From Isochrysis galbana (Eukaryota > Haptophyta > Isochrysidales > Isochrysidaceae), in contig CM030943.1 of NCBI GenBank assembly GCA_018136815.1, positions 2,566,223-2,630,222 of the forward strand: DNA of 64,000 bases. Reading direction: 5' to 3'. Made by a program: the position numbers and the translations under genes. This document shows positions 1-11,185 of this stretch, in pieces; within the stretch, counting starts at the first letter, position 1, and each line of letters begins with the position of its first letter. The notes beneath the pieces are model-generated. The model was not told the DNA's origin. It ran no database searches and saw only the letters and a program-made list of their open reading frames with translations.

Positions 1-1010
1 CAGGCTTCGCTGGCTGGAGTGCCAGGAGGAGCGTGAGGTCGGAAAGCGCAGAAGGCACAGCCGTTTTCGTTCGTCCATTCGGTGATTCCCCTATTGATAT
101 CGTCCGTCCGTGGAGTTTCCATTGAATTATCGGCCGGTCGGCACTTTGCTAGCGCCGCCGAGACCCTTGGGTGCTTGGCATAGCCTGCTACGGCCCAGAA
201 GCGGCTCGGGCCCGATTCCAAAGCTCGGGCGTCCACCGGGATACGCCCAGGTCAGGCGGTAGCCCTTGGCCGTTCGCCGGCGGATCGCAGCGACGGCTGG
301 GCGGCCGAGACGAGCCTCCCTTTCGACCGGGTGGATCGGTTAGTATAGCCGGCAACGGTGAGTTGGAGTGGTAACTTGCCGGCGGTGCAGCAGCCCGATA
401 ATCAGGCTTCGAAGCAGGCGAATGTCCTGTCCGCGAAGAGCTTCCGCCACGGTAGCTTGGACGGCCGCCTGCACGGCGGCAACCATGTCCGTGGTCGAAG
501 CGGTCTTCTGGGACGAGGAAGTCTCGTTCTTTGCCTCGCCTGAGGCTTTAGTGCGTACGCTAGCCACGGTTTGCTTCGTCGAGGCCGGATTGATGACGCT
601 TCACCCGAGCCTGCTCGTAAGGGCTGAGGTACCGTGGCAGAGGTTGACGCACGAGAGCGCCGACCGACCTAGCTCGTGTTCTCTACGCGGAAACGAGTCT
701 CCGCGAGCACCTCCGCAAATTTAATCGCATTGTCGACGCCGCGCTGAGGATCAACCTTATCGTTCGGATGATTTCTTCGAACCTTTGGTTGATCTCATGG
801 GCCATGTTTGGATGATCCACACGTTGGTGGAGTCAACGCGAATCGCCAAGCTTGCGGATGTAGGCGCGAACCAAATTCTTGCTGAGCTCACATAGATCAG
901 CGCCGGCCTCGCGCTCCTCATGCGGTCCACTCCATCGACGCCGAGCTTTCGCGAAACCATCGGCCCCGTTTGCGAAGGTCCCGTCGCATTTGCGAAGAAG
1001 GACGTCCAGC
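1..1010 (-). pseudogene. Degraded chromovirus gag remnant
   Basis: Nucleotide-level resemblance, with many substitutions and indels, to the second half of the gag gene at about 38560-39570. Recognisable blocks are the MVAAVQAAV segment (read near 450-510, followed by VAEAL), the region around the cylinder of conserved Phe/Asp/Lys residues read near 620-900, and the C-terminal gag coding region near 1-340. All three reading frames are needed to follow the match and stops interrupt it, so it is a dead fragment. It runs off the left edge of the window and stops at the assembly gap. It belongs to the same family as the 23-42 kb element but is a much older or different subfamily copy. Confidence 0.75.
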
Positions 1011-1110
1011 NNNNNNNNNNNNNNNNNNNNNNNNNNNNNNNNNNNNNNNNNNNNNNNNNNNNNNNNNNNNNNNNNNNNNNNNNNNNNNNNNNNNNNNNNN
1101 NNNNNNNNNN
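1011..1110. other. Assembly gap (100 N)
   Basis: Exactly 100 undetermined bases, the usual placeholder for a gap of unknown size. The sequence on the two sides (gag remnant and purine/pyrimidine low complexity) is unrelated. Confidence 0.99.
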
Positions 1111-1672
1111 AGAAGAGGAAGGAGGCAGAGGAGGAGAGAAGAGAGAGAGCAGAGAGAGAGAGAGAGAGAGAGGACGAGCACCTTGGATGCCAAGCTTGAG
1201 GCACCCTGCTTCCCCCTTTCTCTCTCTCCCCCTTCTTCTCTCCCTCTCCCTCCTCCTCATCTCTCTCCCTTCTCTCCTTCTCCCTCTTCCCCCATTCTCT
1301 GTCTCCCTTCTCTCTCTCTCCCTCTCTCTTCCTCTCCCCATCCTCCTCTTCTCTCCCCCACGGGAGGCCTCGTCGTCCCCTGTCCACTTCTTCTTCTCTC
1401 TCTCCCCTCTATCTCTCCCCTCTCTCCCTCTCTCTCCCTTCTCTCCCCCCCCTCTCCCTTCTCTCCCCCCCTCTCCCTCTTCCCCATTCTCTCTCTCTCC
1501 CCTGTCTCTCTCCCCTCTCTCCCTCTCTCTCCCTTCTCTCCCCCCCTCTTCCTCTTCCCCATTCTCTCTCTCTCCCCTCTCTCTCTCCCCTCTCTCTCTC
1601 CCCTCTCTCCCTCTCTCTCCCCCCCTCTCCCTCTTCCCCATTCTCTCTCTCTCCCCTCTCTCTCTATCAAGC
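1111..1672. repeat. CT/GA-rich low-complexity tract
   Basis: Runs of GAGA then CTCTCC/CCCTCTCT motifs fill this stretch. Long open frames on both strands here are a product of the biased composition; I see no gene. Confidence 0.9.
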
Positions 1673-1793
1673 GAGTGGCGAGAGGCGAGGGTGAGTGTGA
1701 GGAGGGCTGTGGTGGCAGGGGCTGGCGAGGCGAGGCGAGACTGTAGGGTATGAGTGTTACGAGAGCGAGAGCGACGAGAGCGAGAGCGACGCC

Positions 1794-2212
1794 GTTCGGC
1801 CAGGTGACGTTATAGCGTAGTCGTCGGCGCCACACACGGCCGACTATGGCGCGATGCGCGCGGGCGGCGGCGGCGAATGGCGTGGCTGCTTGGGCGGCAT
1901 ATTTGGATATGGTGCTCGGCGAGGCATTCTATCCCAGTGGGGGACCAAGAAAGAGCCGGCAGCGCGCCCGGTCGCGTTGGAAAGTTGGGCACTCGGCCCG
2001 TTCGGCCAGGTGACGTTAGCGTAGTCGTCGGCGCCACACACGGCCGACTATGGCGCGATGCGCGCGGGCGGCGGTGGCGATTGGCGTGGCTGCGGCTTGG
2101 CGCTTGGGCTGCATATCTGGATATGGTGTCTGGTGAGGCCTTCTATCCCAGTGGGAGACCGAGAAAGCGCCGGCAGCGCGCTCGGTAGCGGTGGGAAGTT
2201 GGGTACTCGAGC
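1794..2212. repeat. Tandem duplication, unit about 206 bp, two copies
   Basis: A unit starting GTTCGGCCAGGTGACGTTA at 1794 is repeated from 2000 with about 85-90% identity by eye, including small insertions. No coding pattern is shared by the copies. The flanks 2213-2615 show no gene that I can support. Confidence 0.85.
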
Positions 2213-2615
2213 GCATCTCGGTACGTTAACGTTGACGCGGTTTCTGCGCCAATGCCGATATTCGACAAGATGTGCGAGGCTGGAGAGGGCAATTCGCTCG
2301 GCAACTAGGGCAGCATATCTTGATTAGTTGTTTTGTGCTGTCACTGCGACGTGTCCCAATCGACTCGGTCGAAAAGTACCGGAATGTCGCCGCTCGCGTG
2401 TCTAGGGGTGAACTTTCAGAAGAATTGTTTGATTACCAGCTCCTCGGCTCTTATTATCTTCTCTGCCATCGAGGGCGGGGGGTCGTAGGTTCTCCGTTTC
2501 TCGATGATTTATTCGTTTAGGCGTCTAAGAGTGTCCGCACTCGTTGTCCCCGGTATTTCTGCGGCAGGTGGTGGCGGCTGAGCCTGTGTCTGGCTCAGTT
2601 GGTCTGGGGGGCGAA

Positions 2616-3172
2616 TAGGGCGTGGAATTACCCCCCAAGAGCGCTATCTAGATAGAAGTAGATAGTGCCAAATTGCTATCTAGTTAGATATAGATAGTGC
2701 CCGGCGCTATCTAGTTAGATATAGATAGTTGATTTTCCGGCCTAGATATCTAGATATCCAAGATATCTAGATATCTATAGGTCCGAGCAAATAAGTATAT
2801 TTGTACATGGGGGGGGGGGGTTATGAGTAGAGCCCCCCCACTTGCACAATGACCTGAAGGCCTCTCAAAGCGACGAGACGCTCGAGCATGCTCTTATAGC
2901 TGCAGTGAATTACGACTGAACGCCGCCGCCCTGAGCTTGTTTTGGCCTGTTGTCATCCGCGCGCCGCGCGCTTGTGAGCTTGTTTGGGCCTGTTGTCATT
3001 TGTCTGTGCGCGCGCCCAGAGGCAACTATCTAGTAATTAATAAGGTTTCGGCCGATTGCTGACTAGTTAGATGTAGATAGTGCCTCGGCACTATCTTGTT
3101 AGATATAGATAGTGAAAATGCGGCCTAGATAGGTGAATATCTAGATATTTGGCTATCTAGTTCCACGCCCTA
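2616..3172. mobile_element. TIR element (557 bp) full of CTATCTAG hairpin repeats
   Basis: The ends are perfect inverted repeats: TAGGGCGTGGAA at 2616-2627 and TTCCACGCCCTA at 3161-3172. If the outer TA is a target duplication, the TIR is 10 bp. The interior carries several copies of a short palindromic motif, CTATCTAGTTAGATATAG, at 2643-2760 and 3005-3155, around a non-repetitive middle with a G homopolymer. No transposase gene is present, so it would be a non-autonomous (MITE-like) element. It abuts a MERA-family fragment on its right. Confidence 0.6.
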
Positions 3173-3390
3173 GGGGAGAACAGGGCTCTGCCTGTTCCCA
3201 CCCTCTGTGAGGTCTGGCTGGCGGGTGGAGGTGGAAGCATGTCGACGTCTTCGTCGGCTGGGGCGGCGGCCTGCGCGCGCTTGGGCTCCGGTGGCTTCGG
3301 GCGGCCCCGTTGGGGCGTCGTGACTGCGGTGGGCTGGGAGGTGGGAGGCGGCGCGGCGCGCTCCATCGCTAAAACTATAACGATAGTTTT
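3157..3390 (-). mobile_element. MERA-family 5' fragment, copy 1
   Basis: A perfect 8-bp-stem hairpin (3371-3390, AAAACTATAACGATAGTTTT on +) stands 4 nt before a minus-strand ATG at 3366-3364. The short ORF that follows begins MERA, contains an AT-hook-like RGRPKPPEPKR and an acidic DVDM, and ends at 3157 in the neighbouring TIR element. The same N-terminus recurs at 42815 and 50452, so this is the 5' end of a repeated element, here truncated. The function is not known; an AT-hook suggests nucleic-acid binding, as expected of a retroelement ORF1. Confidence 0.7.
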
Positions 3391-3722
3391 TCTATGGTCC
3401 AGTGTGCATAGAACCACGCCTTGTGAACTTAGTGAGTTGGCGTCACAAGCTTCCTCGCTATTCGATATTTGTGCCTCGCATGAAGGGCCTCACTAAAAAT
3501 ATACCGTAGGGGGGCCCGATTGTATTTGTATTTCGCGCTTTGCGCACCGTCTTCGAAGGCCTGAAATTCGGTATTTTTTGAAAATTTCGCCTGAGAACGC
3601 CCCAATTTTTTTGCTGATCCATCCTACCGGAACCTATAGGGAGCTTATTTAGCCCTTCATTTACCCATTGCAGCTGGTGCCCTCCGCACCCCCATAGTGA
3701 GTGACCGGGCTACTAGCGGCCC
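3391..3722. other. No gene seen
   Basis: AT-richer intergenic sequence without a supported ORF, RNA gene or recognised repeat. Confidence 0.6.
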
Positions 3723-3724
3723 TA

Positions 3725-3878
3725 GATGGGAAATACGGTTCGGAGTGCGGGGGCCTGCAAATACGGCCAAATACAATTCAAATACATTCGAGGCCTACAA
3801 CCCAGGACGCGCTTCAAATACAGCCAAATACTTGTGATTTGGCCTCTGGCCAAATACGGTAAATTCGTATTTCCCATC
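3725..3878 (+). mobile_element. MITE, copy 1 (TA-flanked)
   Basis: Ends are the inverted repeats GATGGGAAATACG and CGAATTTACC...CGTATTTCCCATC (about 13 bp matched), flanked by TA at 3723-3724 and 3879-3880. The interior repeats TATTTGGCC/GGCCAAATA motifs. A second copy lies in the opposite orientation at 11391-11591. A TA duplication is typical of Tc1/mariner-derived MITEs; no ORF is present. Confidence 0.8.
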
Positions 3879-3880
3879 TA

Positions 3881-4319
3881 GATCTATATATAGGCGCTAG
3901 CGGCGGCCGGTGTGGGGGGCCTAGCGAAGTAATACGCGCCGCAGGCGAGGAAAATTTTGAATAATACGTATTCAACGGGGGAGATCTTGAATTCAATGAA
4001 TACGACTTGTATATTACCCCCCCCCCCCAGTTTGATTATAGTCCAATAAATAACCTTATTGGTACTTAGTACTAGTACTTGGTACTCGGTACTTTATACT
4101 TTATAGGCGTTGAGTGTCTAAGTTTCTAATGTACCGGTTTTTCCTTTTTCCTTTTCCCCTCCGTCCTCCGTCTCGCCGTTGAATACGGTATTTGGGGGCC
4201 CTGCGGGCCCCCATTTGTAATACAATAATACGTATTACTCCCCTAGGGTGGGGGGGCGATTATTCCGCCCTCCCCCCTCCCCATCCATGTACAGGATGCA
4301 CTCTTTACAAGAAAACACG
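3881..4319. other. No gene seen
   Basis: Intergenic. Contains short GTACTTGGTACTCGGTAC-type reiterations near 4068-4096 and a C homopolymer near 4017-4028, nothing else supported. Confidence 0.6.
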
Positions 4320-4828
4320 AGGCTGGCCCCCGCCGCCCCCCCCTCCCCCTTCCCCCCCCCGCCTCTCTCCCTTGCCCCACCCCTTCCTTTCTTCCCTTCT
4401 CTTCTCCTCTTTCTCCTCTATTCTCCCCTTCCCCCCTCTCTCTCTTCCCCCTTCCTTCCTCCTCCTCCTCCCTCATTTTCTCCCCTCCTCCTCCTCTCTC
4501 CCTCTCTCCCTCCTTTCTCTATTCTCCCCTCTTTTCCCTCTCTTCTTCTTCCCTCTCTCTGTCGCCCCCCCCCCCCCGCCCCCTCTCACTCTCTCTTCTC
4601 CCCTTTCTTCCCTCCCTCCTCCCCCCCGCCCCCCTGCCCCATCTATTCTCTCTCCTCTCCTTCTCTTCCACGTCTCTCTCTCTCTTCCTCCCCCCCAAAG
4701 TACATCTCTCCCCCCCCTCCGTCTCTTCTCTCTCTCCCCTCCTAAATTACTTCTCTCCCCCCTCCCCCCCCGCTCTCTCCTCTCTCTTCCCCCCAACATC
4801 TCTCACCTCGCCCCCCCCGGGCGCCGCC
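4320..4828. repeat. CT-rich low-complexity tract upstream of a gene
   Basis: Almost pure C/T on the + strand, directly upstream of the start proposed at 4829. Comparable tracts precede the M11 gene (51100-51580), so it may be 5' UTR or promoter sequence; long frames through it are composition artefacts. Confidence 0.8.
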
Positions 4829-7800
4829 ATGGCCTCCTCCCCCTCCCCCTCTCCTCCTCTCCCCCTCCTCCCCTCCGCCGCGCCCTGCTCTCCCGCGTCG
4901 TCTCCCTCCTCCACGAACGGGACCACGCCGCCCGAGCCCTCCAAGACCTCTCGCACGCCCTCCGTGCACGAGAACCAGACGATTCCCCCCCTTCTCTCTC
5001 TCTTCTCGACAGAATCCACGACCTTCAATTTCTCGTAGCCTCTGTAGCCTCCACAGCAGCGACTGCGGCGACTGCGGCAGAAGCGGAGATGTGTGCTAGA
5101 GTCGCAGCGGAAGCCGCGCTACGGTCACACGCCACCTCGCCCTCAGAGTCCCTCGCGGCAGCAGAGCAGCACCACACACCACTCAGCCCACAAGCAAATC
5201 GAGACGTCGACTCTCACGCACACTCTGAGCCGCAGCAGCCCGCTGGCATGCTGGCCGCCAATGGGGCGAGGCGGCCACCTGCGGTGCCACCCGTCTGGGA
5301 GCCCGCGCCGGCCGCCAACTCGCCGATCGGCGGTGACGGCGAGAGCGGCGGAGCGTGCTCGGCGGGCTTGCCGCCCTTCCGCCACCTATCCCACAGCGGC
5401 ATCGCCCTCCTCGATCGCCAGCCGGACGCGCTATTCCCCGACGAGCCGTCGAGCGTGTCGGGCGGCGCTACTCCGGTGTCTGCGCCGCAGCCGCCCTTCG
5501 CCCCCCCGACACTCGCGCCCGAGTCTGGGCCCAGCGCTAGCAGTCGGGCGCACGAGGGGCTTCCCTCGCCAGCGAGGACCGTCAGCTTTGCTGTGCCCGA
5601 CGGGGCGCTCAAATCGGAGACCGGGGCGAACTGCAGCTCCGGCCGACCGGCGCCCGTGCCGCTGCCGCCTAGCGCGTCGTTCTCGTTCGGCACCGTCCAG
5701 CCACCCAGGCTGGGCAGCCCAATCACGACACGGGTCACGGGCATCTTGCCCCGCGCCCCGTCGACCGGCTGGCTGGCGTCCTCCCGGTACAGCAGGAGCA
5801 GCGAGGATGCGCAGCCCATGAAGCCAATAGAGCGCTCGCTATCGTCGAAGCTGGCGCTCGACGCGATCGAGGACGCCATCAGCATGATGAACGCCACCGC
5901 CATCGGGTGCGGCGCCCGCGCGCACATGCGCGGCCCTAAAGCCCCCCCTCGCCTCCCCCCCCCATTCCACCACAAGCCTCTTGCTCGCTGCGCAGGTGGA
6001 ACGGCCGCGGCTCCCGCAGTGGCTCCGTCGACTCGCACGGCAGCGGCGCGCGCCGCTTCATCTCGAGCTTCGGGCCCGCCGACTCGATCGACGAGGACGT
6101 GCGCGCGCCGACACCACTTGCGTGTGCTGTGCACCTGTAGGCCGCGCCACCCGAGACACAGCCAACTAGCCTCTTCCCCGGTCCTCCCCTCCCTCGGCAG
6201 GAGCCGCTCTGCGCGTCAGCAGCCTCCTCGCTTGCCGTCGAGCATCAGATCCAAAAGGCGCGAGCTGCGGCCGCCAAGGCAGCCGCCGCGGCCGCCGAGG
6301 CTGCGGCGAATGCCAAGGCCGACGCGGACGAGGCCAAGGCGGCAGCGCAGGCCGAGGTCTGTGCGATGAGGAAGGAGCTTGCGGCGCTGAAGGCAGAGCT
6401 CGAAGCCGCCCGTGCCGGCGCCAGCACGGGGCTAATCGACCTCGACGATCTGGATGGTCCCGACAAGCCGAACGGGCCCGCGACGGCCGAAGCGGACGAG
6501 CTACTCGCCGCACGGGCGTCGCTCGCGCAGGCCGATGCGGAGGCGGCGGCGGCGCGCCTTGAGGCAGAGCGTCTGGCGGCCGCTCTGGACGAGGCGAGGC
6601 AGGTCGCGGAGCGACGTGCGGCCGAGGTGGCGGCCGCGCAAGAGATGATGAGGGCTGCCATTGCGAGGGCCGAGGCGGCCGAGGAGAGGGTGGCCGCGGC
6701 CGGGGACGTTGCCAGTGCCCTGCCCGACACGGACGGTGCGCGCCAGCTTGCCGAGGCGCTAGAGGCGTGCACGGCTGCCGAAGCCGAGGCGGCAGCGGCG
6801 CGAGCAGAGGCGGCAACAGCACGAGCAGAGGCTCAGGCAGCCAAATTCAACGCTGACTCGGTGGCGGCGGAGCTGCGCGCACGCGAGGAGGCATTCTCGC
6901 ACGAACAAGACGTGATGCTAGCGCAATTCTCTGAGGTGCGCCCGCCGCGGGGGCGAGTTTGGGCAGAGCTCGCAGCTACGGCGCGGCGCTCTCGGGCCCA
7001 CCACCACCTGTGGCTGCGGCGCAGACACCGATATTACCCGCGCCTCCTGCTCTGCCGTGCAGATGGAGGCGCAGCTTGACAAGACGCGCTCCGAGGAGGC
7101 GGCCGCGACGGCACGTGCCGCGACAGCTGAGGCGGCGGCCGCGGCCGCGGTGGACGACTTGAAGGCGGCGCAGCGCGCTCGCTTCGAGACGGGGGAGAAG
7201 CTAGCAGCCGAGAAGAAGCTTAGGCGTGAGGCGGAACGGAGGGTGAAACAGTTAGAGGGCGAGGCAATCGCTTCGCGCACGGCCGCGGCCGCGGGCAGCG
7301 CCGGCGGACCGGTGGAGGACGACGGCCGAGGGCTTGATAGTGGCCGGACGTCGCCGCAGCAGGAGGACGAGATCCGGCCCGCGCTCCCGCCGGCACTGCC
7401 GCTGCAGCAGGTGCCAGCTGCCTCCGATCCTACCGGGAGTGAACCGGAGGAGGCGCCGATTGTGCAGTCCGAGGCGGCGGCAACGGCTGCAGTCGCGGTG
7501 GTAGCTCTTGAGGCTGCGCCTGAGGGCGGCGATGTCCCGCCCGTGGTGATGGACGAAAGCGATGCGCCCGTCGTCGCCGAGGATCCCTCGTTCCGCCACT
7601 CTGGCGATGGTGAGGGCGAGTTTGGAGCGGCACTAGCTGCTGCGGCGGCGCAGTGCGACTCGGGCGCCATCGAGATGCTCGTCTCGATGGGCTTCGATGA
7701 GACGCAAGCAGTGGGAGCGCTGGCCGCAACGGAAGGCTCTTTAGAAGGCGCAGCGGATTGGTAAGTGCCAAAGCGTCGGTGTGCCCGGGTCCGGCAGGCG

Positions 7801-9279
7801 CTGCCGCCCGTGGCAGGCGACGGCGCCTTGCACGTGAACCCTCCAATCCGTCCGCTCGTGCGCCTTAGGCGGCGACGCTACCGCGGTTGGAATAGGCCAT
7901 GGCGCCGCTCTCGCATACGTGCTTGCCTGACGACGTGCTCCCCGCACCCACCCTCGCTCGTCGCCGTCCCTTGCCAGGCTGATGTCGCATGCGGAGACTC
8001 TCGACGCCTCTGTCCGTGCGGCTATCCTCGCCTTCGCATCACCAGGATCGGTAGAGGCTCTGGTGCCTACGGATCCCAATACCCTTGAGCCGAGTGTGCT
8101 AGCAACGGGTCGGCCGTCCTCGCCCCCGAGGCCGCCACCGCCGCCACCGCCGCCACCACCACCACCACCACCGCGTACCTCGTCCCCACCGGAGACCCCG
8201 CCATTCTCGCGGGCCGCCCCACCCGTTGGCAGCGGCCCGCGCGCATTGCCACAGCCGTCTCCCGGCGTGAATGCGGCGGCCGTGGAGTCGCTCCGCCGAT
8301 TCGGTGGGCCGACCAGTCGAAAGGGTGCGAGCGCAGGTGCGCGCGGATGACCCATAGGGTAGGCATTCGGCGCGTGTTGCCTCTCGCCGACACGTCTCAC
8401 AGTGGCTGCGCACACGACCAAGCGGGCATCCCTCTTGCGTCCTCAGGGGGGTGGTTTGGGTTTGGCGCACGTGCATCAGTGCCGCTCGCCGCCGACCTAT
8501 TGGACATGTCGTTGCCCAAGCACCTCGAGAGGCACGGAGCGGAGGTGGCGAGGATGGGCGCAAGGGTGAGGGAGCTCTTCGGTGCCGGGCAGGTGCGACG
8601 CTCAGCTGCGGATAATTCGTGTGTCAGCTAGCCCATCCATACTTTAGGGCGCCCGGCCGCGCTCACGCGCCGCCGCTCACCAACCTCGACCACCTCTGCC
8701 CCCTTACACTATCCAGTATGCGGAAGCGCTCGAGGTGGCCGAGCAACGCCTCGCGCTGGCTCGTTCCGCATACGGAGAGTCGCACGCGATGACCGCCACC
8801 TGCCTCAACGACGTGGCCACCTTCGAGCAGGTGTGCGCTGTTGTGACGCACCCTCGGCCTCGACATTGAAGAGGAGCGACTTCACAAGAGTGCCCTATTC
8901 GCCGCTCCTCGCCAGGTGTTTGGACGGTTCCAAGAGTCCACTCACCCTGCGTTGCCCTATTCGCCGCTCCTCGCCAGGTGTTTGGACGGTTCCAACGTGC
9001 GGAGGAGCTCTTTGACCAGGTGAGCGACACCCTAGCCTGCGCCGCTGCCTTCCTTCGCGCATGCCATCGAGCGCTTCCTCCTTACCATCGCGGTATGACC
9101 TCTGCTCGCAGGCGAGCCGCATCCAGTCTCGAGTGCTAGGCCCTGCGCATCCCCACTCGGTGGCCACGTTGCAGAATCTCACCGCCCTCTATAATGCAAT
9201 GGGCGATACTGCGAAGGCGGAGTCAATGGGGTTGCTAGTGCAGGCTCTACAAATGTCCCACCAGGGAATCGTCGAGTGA
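4829..9279 (+). CDS. Coiled-coil / UBA / TPR protein, nine exons
   Basis: Exons that read together: 4829-5906, 5996-6098, 6201-6935, 7063-7760, 7978-8336, 8447-8592, 8717-8830, 8978-9019, 9112-9279 (about 1,147 residues). Introns are 85-217 nt, start mostly GTGCG and end CAG. In order: a Pro/Ser-rich N-terminal third; a long Ala/Glu/Lys/Arg-rich coiled coil (exons 3-4, roughly residues 395-740); a UBA domain with the signature LVSMGFDETQA, split by intron 4; a polyproline run; and kinesin-light-chain-like TPRs in exons 7-9 (YAEALEVAEQRLAL, AHPHSVATLQNL). UBA domains bind ubiquitin and TPRs bind proteins, so an adaptor role is a reasonable inference. The start is uncertain: the ATG at 4829 has a good Kozak context but lies one frame away from the rest of exon 1, which is open upstream. 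A base miscount in the C-rich run or another first exon would explain it. Confidence 0.8.
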
Positions 9280-9645
9280 GCCGGCCGTGCGCCGGCACCT
9301 CGTGCATCGCTTGCAAGTCCGCGCAACAAAGTCTCCGTAACGGTTGGTTGCTATGTTCAAATGAAGTGCCCGAGCGCGGCTTGCTGTCGGCGGGCACGGC
9401 CCGCACGGGGGGCCTTGCCTAGTAGATTCCAAATGAATGCGGATGGGCCCCAGTACCTAGGCCTAAAGAAGAACGCGCGCCTCCCTAGCTAGGAACTTTC
9501 AGTGCCATCATCGCCGCTTTTCAAAGATCGCCAGTAGCCAAGAGATTAAGACCATAACATGACAATGATAATGGCGTAGTAGCAATGCAATTACCGCTAG
9601 CCTTGCTTAGAAAGGATGCAACGCCGCTGTTGTTATTATTGATAA
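9280..9645. other. No gene seen (3' flank)
   Basis: Downstream of the TPR stop codon. No ORF or repeat that I can support. Confidence 0.55.
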
Positions 9646-9875
9646 CAAAATAAATCTTAAAAACTAGCCGCTACTTGCACGGCACGAGGCAGATTGAGAT
9701 TGCTGGCGCTACTCCCAACTACCCTCCCTTTCCAACCACTCCCCCTTTCCCCTCCGCCCGATTCCTTATTTGGAAGACCGGGGGAGGGGAGACCGCGCTC
9801 GCTGCTTCGACCAGGGGCGTGAGGTAGGGGGTAGCCCAGAATTTTTAGATTTTTTTAGCATGTTTGATGCGTGCT
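9646..9875. repeat. Dispersed repeat R2 with MERA-type 3' tail
   Basis: Resembles 22118-22440 (shared CTTAAAAA, CGCTAC, GCACGGC, GAGGCAG blocks and a GCGCTGCTTCG segment). It ends in TAGCCCAGAATTTTTAGA followed by T-rich sequence, which on the minus strand is the A-rich-plus-CTGGGCTA tail also seen at 42868-42900 and 46899-46942. I take it as the 3' end region of a non-LTR element. Confidence 0.5.
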
Positions 9876-10052
9876 CGACGATTTCGTCCCAGAAGTCTAG
9901 AAAGTCTCATTTAATAATTTGTTTTCTCTCTCGTGCATGAACACTTCTGGTAGGTGTTCCACGTAGGTTGTGGCCGGGGTCATGGGCCGTGTGGCGCGAC
10001 GCGAGTCGCACGCGCATGCACGCTGCTCGGCCTCTAACTCTAACCGCTAATA

Positions 10053-10192
10053 CGGTAGTAGTAGTACACGGTGGACGCGGCCCTTCGCCGGCGACAGCTC
10101 CGTGGGAGCCGGGGGGCCGCCCTCGGCGAGGGGCCCGAAGGAGAGGAGCGCCGCGCCGGCGCGCTCCATGGCAATTGACTATAAAGTCAGTT
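10053..10192 (-). mobile_element. MERA-family 5' fragment, copy 2
   Basis: Hairpin at 10173-10192 (stem of AACTGACT against AGTCAATT with one mismatch) 3 nt before a minus-strand ATG at 10169-10167. The ORF begins MERAGAALLSFGP, similar to MERAAATPLSFDP at 16577, and stops after 37-40 codons. Only the start region is related to the other copies. Confidence 0.5.
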
Positions 10193-10205
10193 GAGCCTTA
10201 TAGTT

Positions 10206-10221
10206 TGTGGCTTATTTATAG
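10206..10221. repeat. Target-site duplication of SINE-like copy 1 (left)
   Basis: TGTGGCTTATTTATAG, 16 bp, repeated exactly at 11170-11185 on the other side of the element. Confidence 0.85.
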
Positions 10222-11169
10222 AACCTACTTTTATAAGTGGGGGACAATGGGGGCCTCGCGCCCCCCTCACACCATCGCGGACACCCCCCGGGGTGGGCCC
10301 GTACAATCAACCCCAGCCCCTGCCCTTTGGCAGGGGCAGGGCACTCAACAATCTGGCCCAGACCCTTCGGGGGCGCGGCCCGCGAGCCGCACTCCCACGC
10401 CCGCGCTAGGCTTGCCCTCGAGCTGACTCCCCCTCTGTCCCTGGTCGCCAGGCATACAGGTGTCTCTGGGCGGCTCCCATGGCCAGCGAGGCGAGCGTGG
10501 GAGAGGCAGGGGGGGCCAGGGGCTGAGCCCCAGCCTCCACTGCCCCCTGAGCTGCCCTTGCTGGCCCCCTGGGAGCCCCCAAAGGGCCCCTGAGAGCAGG
10601 CCAGGGCGCGCCGCATGGCGACGCGCCGCAGGGACGACGAAGGGAGAGAGTGGAGAGAGGGAGAGGGGGGGATTTGCACCCCCCCCGATGGAGTGCGGTT
10701 AGAAACAGAAACAGGCCCCGTTTGCATTAGCAAACGGGTAGGGGGCGGCCGGCGACAGGCGGGAGAGAGAAGGGAGCGGCTCAAGCTCGAGGAGAGTATC
10801 CTGAAGGTGGCGCAGGCTACTCGACTCGCAGTCGTTTATTTCTCGAGAACCGCTCACGGCGAGAGCTGGAAGGGCCGTTCCTCTTTGTTGACGAGAGGTT
10901 CCTCCCCCCCCCCCCCGGTGCTTTTTCCCGGAGAGTCGGCCGGCGTCGACCGGTCCGCCTCAATGGGTTTTCCCTCATTTTAACTTGTGGGGAGTTAGAA
11001 TGGGAGCCGGGGGCTTGCGAGGGGGGAGATGTGGAGGGGTGCATAGGTGTATGTATCTGTGGCAAGAACACGCGCCATGGTGTACGGGCAGGTGCGCTGA
11101 GGGCTGTCGTGTTAGTGCCGGGCTAGTGAGAGTAGTGGTACTAATGCTCAGTTAGATTATTATTATTAT
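10222..11169 (+). mobile_element. SINE-like element R1, full copy 1
   Basis: Starts AACCTACTTTTATAAGTGGG and ends in an (ATT)n tail. It matches 55322-56253 along its whole length at roughly 85-90% by eye. Exact 16-bp direct repeats flank it, as left by target-primed reverse transcription. No long conserved ORF is shared between the copies (frames shift through small indels), so it looks like a non-coding, non-autonomous retroposon of unusual length (948 bp). Short inverted runs such as CCCCTGCCCTTTGGCAGGGG suggest a structured RNA. Confidence 0.8.
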
Positions 11170-11185
11170 TGTGGCTTATTTATAG
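11170..11185. repeat. Target-site duplication of SINE-like copy 1 (right)
   Basis: Exact copy of 10206-10221. Confidence 0.85.

Noticed and set aside
757..1835. Long Arg/Glu/Gly-rich and Leu/Ser/Pro-rich frames spanning the first gap
   Set aside because: Read through N bases and CT/GA repeats; composition artefact.
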